A stretch of DNA of 9,128 bases from Clostridia bacterium (GTDB lineage: Bacteria > Bacillota > Clostridia > Oscillospirales > CAG-272): assembly GCA_029010655.1 (NCBI GenBank), contig JAQXKW010000162.1, forward strand, positions 1 through 9,128. The letters are read 5' to 3'. A program made the position numbers and the translations under genes. The notes beneath the pieces are model-generated. The model worked only from the letters and a program-made list of their open reading frames with translations, searched no databases and was not told where the DNA came from. Below, piece by piece: positions 6,503-9,128 of the stretch (positions are counted from its first letter, which is position 1; every line of letters starts with the position of its first letter).

Positions 6503-6510
6503 ATTTTATC

Positions 6511-7656
6511 ATGAACAAATTTATGCTCAACGAAACCTCCTACCACGGAGCGGGCGCCATTAAAGCAATACCCGAGGAAATTAAAAACCGGGGACTGGGT
6601 AAGGTGTTTGTGGCAACCGACCCCGACCTTATAAAGTTCGGCGTTTCCCAAAAGGTAACCGCCCTTCTTGACGAAGCAGGAATAGCTTACAGCATTTTTT
6701 CTGATATTAAGCCCAACCCCACAATCGAAAACGTGCAGAACGGCGTTGAGGCGTTCAAGGCGGCAGACGCCGACTGTATCGTGGCTATCGGCGGCGGTTC
6801 TTCAATGGATACCGCAAAGGCAATAGGAATAATTATCGCAAACCCCGAGTTTGCAGATGTCCGTTCCCTTGAGGGAGTAGCCCCCACAAAGAACCCCAGC
6901 GTGCCGATTATAGCAGTTCCCACAACGGCAGGAACCGCCGCTGAGGTAACAATCAACTACGTTATTACAGACGTGGAGAAAAAGAGAAAATTCGTGTGCG
7001 TAGACTGCCACGATATTCCCGTCGTTGCAGTAGTTGACCCCGATATGATGTCCTCAATGCCCAAATCCCTTACCGCCGCAACAGGTATGGACGCTCTCAC
7101 CCACGCAATTGAAGGATATATTACCCTCGGCGCATGGGAGCTTTCCGATATGTTCCACCTGAAGGCAATCGAGGTAATTTCCCGTTCGCTGAGAGGCGCT
7201 GTTGAAAATACTAAAGAGGGCAGAGAAGGAATGGCTCTCGGTCAGTATATCGCCGGCATGGGCTTTTCAAACGTAGGTCTTGGCGTTGACCATTCTATGG
7301 CACATACCCTTTCCGCATACTACGATATGCCCCACGGAAAAGCCTGCGCAACACTTCTTCCCGCAGTGATGGAGTATAACGCAGAGGCAACAGGCGAAAA
7401 GTACCGTGAAATCGCACGTGCCATGGGCGTTCAGGGCGTAGATTCCATGACGCAGGAGGAGTACCGCCGTTCGGCAATCGACGCAGTCGCAAAGCTGGCT
7501 GAGGATGTGGGAATCGTAACCTCCCTCAAGGGCGTTGCAAAAGAGGAGGACATACATCAGATGTCCGTAGACGCCTATAACGACGCATGCCGTCCCGGCA
7601 ACCCCAGAGAGACAAGCGTTGAAGATATCGAGAAAATATACAGAAGCCTTATGTAA
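6511..7656 (+). CDS. fucO: Lactaldehyde reductase / 1,2-propanediol oxidoreductase (iron-containing alcohol dehydrogenase)
   Basis: 381 residues, aligning along nearly its full length with E. coli FucO (382-383). FucO reduces L-lactaldehyde from fucose or rhamnose breakdown to 1,2-propanediol with NADH in the cytosol, restoring NAD+ under anaerobiosis. Seen here are Asp37 in VATD, where FucO has the Asp that favours NAD over NADP; the nucleotide loop GGGSSMD at 94-100; PTTAGTAAEVTINYVITD at 137-154; and the metal ligands Asp194, His198, His261 and His275 (TGMDALTHA, DHSMAH, MPHG). The block FADVRSLEG at 114-122 is shared with FucO. The gene appears to stand alone: no fucose or rhamnose isomerase, kinase or aldolase is in the window. 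It ends at a bidirectional terminator. Substrate range is inferred; related type III dehydrogenases also act on ethanol or 1,3-propanediol. Confidence 0.92.
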   Translation: MNKFMLNETSYHGAGAIKAIPEEIKNRGLGKVFVATDPDLIKFGVSQKVTALLDEAGIAYSIFSDIKPNPTIENVQNGVEAFKAADADCIVAIGGGSSMDTAKAIGIIIANPEFADVRSLEGVAPTKNPSVPIIAVPTTAGTAAEVTINYVITDVEKKRKFVCVDCHDIPVVAVVDPDMMSSMPKSLTAATGMDALTHAIEGYITLGAWELSDMFHLKAIEVISRSLRGAVENTKEGREGMALGQYIAGMGFSNVGLGVDHSMAHTLSAYYDMPHGKACATLLPAVMEYNAEATGEKYREIARAMGVQGVDSMTQEEYRRSAIDAVAKLAEDVGIVTSLKGVAKEEDIHQMSVDAYNDACRPGNPRETSVEDIEKIYRSLM

Positions 7657-7661
7657 GGAAT

Positions 7662-7705
7662 AAAAAAAGCAATCGCCGACGGATACCCGTCGGCGACTGC
7701 CTTTT
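7662..7705. terminator. Bidirectional Rho-independent terminator between convergent genes
   Basis: TCGCCGACGG (7673-7682) pairs perfectly with CCGTCGGCGA (7687-7696) around an ATAC loop. The stem extends by GCA/TGC beyond one mismatch (7669-7700). CTTTT follows on the plus strand (7701-7705), and seven A at 7662-7668 give a T run on the minus strand. It starts 5 bases after the fucO stop and lies 28 bases beyond the acyltransferase stop, so it can end both transcripts. Confidence 0.9.
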
Positions 7706-7710
7706 AAGCG

Positions 7711-7738
7711 GCTAGCGGCTCGCAGCTAGAGGCTAGCG
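7711..7738. repeat. Four-copy 7-base tandem repeat (GCTAGCG type)
   Basis: Consecutive units are GCTAGCG (7711), GCTCGCA (7718), GCTAGAG (7725) and GCTAGCG (7732), an exact period of seven. The last unit contains the acyltransferase stop codon (TAG, 7735-7733 on the minus strand) and its final arginine codon. GCTAGC is itself palindromic. Such heptameric repeats can change copy number by slippage; because the stop lies in the first unit met by the ribosome, copy changes would not alter the protein. Confidence 0.7.
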
Positions 7739-8755
7739 TGCCTTCAGCTTTTTAACCGTCCGCCTGGGGTAAAGCACGATTTCGGGGATTACCAAAAGCT
7801 TCATTATGTAAGCGACAAGTACGGGAATAAAAATGCCCGATAACATTCCGAGAATAAAGTGCACGGCGCCGTTTGTAACAGACAGCTTAATTAAAACAGC
7901 CCTGACGGCAGGTGCGGAAAGCGTGTGCATAAGGAAAACGGGAAGCGTGTACTGAACGCATATGCCGGTAAATTTCATGCTTCGTCTGCTGCATATAATA
8001 TATGAAAGGGAAATAACAAGAATACAGCCCAAAAAGCCCATCAGCGTTTCCATAAACGGAAAGCTTACGGAGTATATCTGAATTAAAAGGGACAAAGGTA
8101 TAAATAACCCTCCCAGAGTAACAACGGGAACGGCAAAGGACCGCTTTGAAAGCAGAGACGTAAGACTGTAGGAGCAAACAACCATACCTGAGGCAAACCA
8201 AATCCAGTTTTCCATAATGCACTTCAAAAAGTAGGGCAGATTGGCGTCGGTCAGGAATATTACGTAAATAACCTTAGCCAAAGCCGAAACAAGGAAAATA
8301 TAAAGGGAGGAGCGGCGGTTCTTTACAGGGGGAGTTATCAGGAAAATGAAGAATAAAGCGTAGAGATACCAGTACGGGGCATCGGGGCGGAGAAAAAGCG
8401 TTTCAAAAAAGGAGTATTTGACGGCATTGTTGACGCTTGAAGGGAACAGCAGTTTCAGAATATACCCTGCCGAAAGAAATACCGCATAGGGGACGACCAG
8501 ATCAATAAGCTTTTTCCCCATATTTGAAAAATAGCCTTTAATCCCCGGCTCATGCCGCTTCATAAACAGCCATCCGCTGCAAAAGAAGAAAAGGTTAACA
8601 TGAAAGTAGTAAACTACCTCCACAAGGGAACGCGCAACCCCGTCCTCGGGGAAAATGCCGGCGGATATAAGCCCCCGAAGCACGTGCCCCAAAACAACAA
8701 GCAGACAGGCGGTTACTTTTATAAGGTCAATCCACCTTTCCCGTTTCGCTTCCAT
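7733..8755 (-). CDS. Membrane acyltransferase, family 3 (AT3)
   Basis: 340 residues, a multi-pass inner-membrane protein with about ten hydrophobic segments, the first at about 11-32. The N-terminal WIDLIKVTACLLVVLGHV (8-25) contains the AT3 mark K13-x10-His24, where the histidine is the proposed catalytic residue. Further family features are FHVNLFFFCSGWLF at 51-64 and the late LPVFLMHT at 271-278. AT3 proteins move acyl groups, often acetyl or succinyl, from the cytosol to sugars of exported polysaccharides, lipids or antibiotics. The length suits a bare AT3 domain with no fused SGNH esterase. The start is supported by AAGGAG 7 bases upstream and a near-consensus promoter. The C-terminal tail is basic (RRTVKKLKAR) and ends inside a tandem repeat. 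It is a single-gene unit with no polysaccharide cluster in view, so the acceptor cannot be named. Confidence 0.88.
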   Translation of the reverse strand: MEAKRERWIDLIKVTACLLVVLGHVLRGLISAGIFPEDGVARSLVEVVYYFHVNLFFFCSGWLFMKRHEPGIKGYFSNMGKKLIDLVVPYAVFLSAGYILKLLFPSSVNNAVKYSFFETLFLRPDAPYWYLYALFFIFLITPPVKNRRSSLYIFLVSALAKVIYVIFLTDANLPYFLKCIMENWIWFASGMVVCSYSLTSLLSKRSFAVPVVTLGGLFIPLSLLIQIYSVSFPFMETLMGFLGCILVISLSYIICSRRSMKFTGICVQYTLPVFLMHTLSAPAVRAVLIKLSVTNGAVHFILGMLSGIFIPVLVAYIMKLLVIPEIVLYPRRTVKKLKAR

Positions 8756-8762
8756 TTGAAAA

Positions 8763-8768
8763 CTCCTT
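8763..8768 (-). promoter_or_regulatory. Ribosome binding site of the acyltransferase gene
   Basis: AAGGAG on the minus strand, 7 bases before the ATG at 8755. It confirms that start. Confidence 0.8.
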
Positions 8769-8802
8769 GTACGCCCGATTTTTATTTGCCGGATTTTGTT
8801 AC

Positions 8803-8831
8803 ATTATACTATAAAAGAGCGCCCGTGTAAA
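8803..8831 (-). promoter_or_regulatory. Near-consensus sigma-A promoter of the acyltransferase gene
   Basis: On the minus strand TTTACA (8831-8826), a 17-base spacer and a perfect TATAAT (8808-8803). Transcription would start near 8796, giving a leader of about 40 bases. The gene is therefore likely transcribed independently of anything to its right. Confidence 0.85.
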
Positions 8832-9128
8832 GAAAAACAATTTATAAAGATTTTGCATTGTTCAGGGGGATAGGTAATTGCCCGGTGCGGCGCCCTAAGG
8901 GTTTGCTCTTATATCCCGTCTATGAACCGCACCCAATGGTGTCATTGCGAGACGGGCATTTTGCCCGTCGTGGCAATCTCTACGGGCGATTTGATGGCAC
9001 TATCCGTCAGCGGAAAAGCGATAATAATACCGTAGGGCGGGGGCTTGTGTCAAGAGCAAGATAGTAAACAACCGATGTAAGAGGATGGTATACAGATTGA
9101 AACGAGAGAAAATGCGTATGGAAGCCGA
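8832..9128. other. Intergenic region with repeat-like hairpins; possible gene start at right edge
   Basis: About 300 bases without a complete convincing gene. The 7-base arms GGTGCGG (8884-8890) and CCGCACC (8927-8933) enclose a small CCC-TAA-GGG stem (8893-8901). A repeat-like hairpin follows at 8941-8980, then GC-rich sequence near 9030-9045. At the edge a plus-strand frame opens at ATG 9085 (other possible starts TTG 9097, ATG 9112, ATG 9118) and runs off after about 14 basic, charged residues (VYRLKREKMRMEA). AGAGG at 9080-9084 touches the first ATG and suits the TTG at 9097 better. Too little is visible to call a gene. Confidence 0.45.
8941..8980. repeat. Palindromic intergenic repeat (GTCATTGCGAG...GGCAATCTC type)
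   Basis: GACGGGC (8951-8957) and GCCCGTC (8963-8969) form a perfect 7-base stem with an ATTTT loop. The outer ATTGC (8944-8948) and GCAAT (8973-8977) extend it across a small internal loop. The ends GTCATTGCGAG and GTGGCAATCTC match, from memory, a short palindromic element scattered between genes in many unrelated bacteria. Assignment to a named family would need a search for other genome copies. Confidence 0.6.

Larger units (their letters stand above)
6224..6510. other. Hairpin-rich noncoding region between the dockerin gene and fucO
   Basis: 287 bases without a credible gene. In order it holds a 28-base hairpin element (6232-6259), a long hairpin (6273-6305), a small stem CCTTT/AAAGG (6311-6325), a GC-rich TTGGG/CCCAA stem near 6395-6410, and a second copy of the 28-base hairpin with a short T run (6431-6462). 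An AT-rich stretch then precedes fucO. No convincing -35/-10 pair for fucO was found. The density of stems looks like dispersed intergenic repeats rather than one defined RNA. Confidence 0.6.

Noticed and set aside
7657..7732. Considered as an attachment site or small RNA gene because of its strong hairpin and repeats
   Set aside because: The hairpin has T runs on both strands and sits between convergent stops, which fits a bidirectional terminator. No integrase or second repeat copy is in the window.
8858..9064. 68-residue plus-strand open frame right of the acyltransferase promoter
   Set aside because: It covers the hairpins at 8884-8980, has an implausible composition and shows no domain; the sequence behaves as noncoding repeat DNA.

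Overview
The window looks like chromosomal DNA of an anaerobic Gram-positive gut or rumen bacterium, most likely a member of the Clostridia (Oscillospiraceae/Ruminococcaceae type). The evidence is a secreted protein ending in a type I dockerin, strong AGGAGG-type ribosome binding sites, sigma-A-like promoters, and a repeated CxxC module of the kind seen in surface proteins of that group. Taxonomy is inferred from gene content only. No tRNA, rRNA, CRISPR array, transposase or phage gene was found.

Left part (1-3303, minus strand): a tight four-gene operon read right to left: tcdA (tRNA t6A cyclase), metF (methylenetetrahydrofolate reductase), a stand-alone methionine synthase reactivation-domain protein, and the N-terminal part of cobalamin-dependent methionine synthase metH, which runs off the left edge. 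All three gene junctions are 4-base ATGA overlaps, which suggests translational coupling. MetF makes methyl-THF, MetH uses it to methylate homocysteine, and the reactivation protein should rescue oxidised cobalamin on MetH. TcdA is the functional outsider and sits first, next to the promoter.

Middle part (3304-6510): a 181-base divergent control region carries a sigma-A-type promoter in each direction. To the right, on the plus strand, lies a 912-residue secreted protein: signal peptide, a DUF4091/GH123-like glycosidase-type region with a vicinal Asp-Glu pair, a cysteine/histidine-rich repeat array (C-x9-C-x2-C-x11/13-H) and a C-terminal dockerin. It is followed by 287 noncoding bases rich in hairpins, including two related 28-base hairpin elements, the second of which ends in a short T run.

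Right part (6511-9128): fucO, an iron-dependent lactaldehyde/1,2-propanediol oxidoreductase, points right. A membrane acyltransferase-3 protein points left. The two converge on a strong bidirectional terminator followed by a 7-base tandem repeat that overlaps the acyltransferase stop codon. The acyltransferase has its own near-consensus promoter. The last ~300 bases hold no convincing complete gene but contain a hairpin resembling dispersed intergenic repeats, and possibly the first codons of a gene that continues past the right edge.

The most distinctive items are the dockerin-tagged GH123-like enzyme with its CxxC/His array, the coupling of tcdA to a split MetH system, and the family of intergenic hairpins and repeats.
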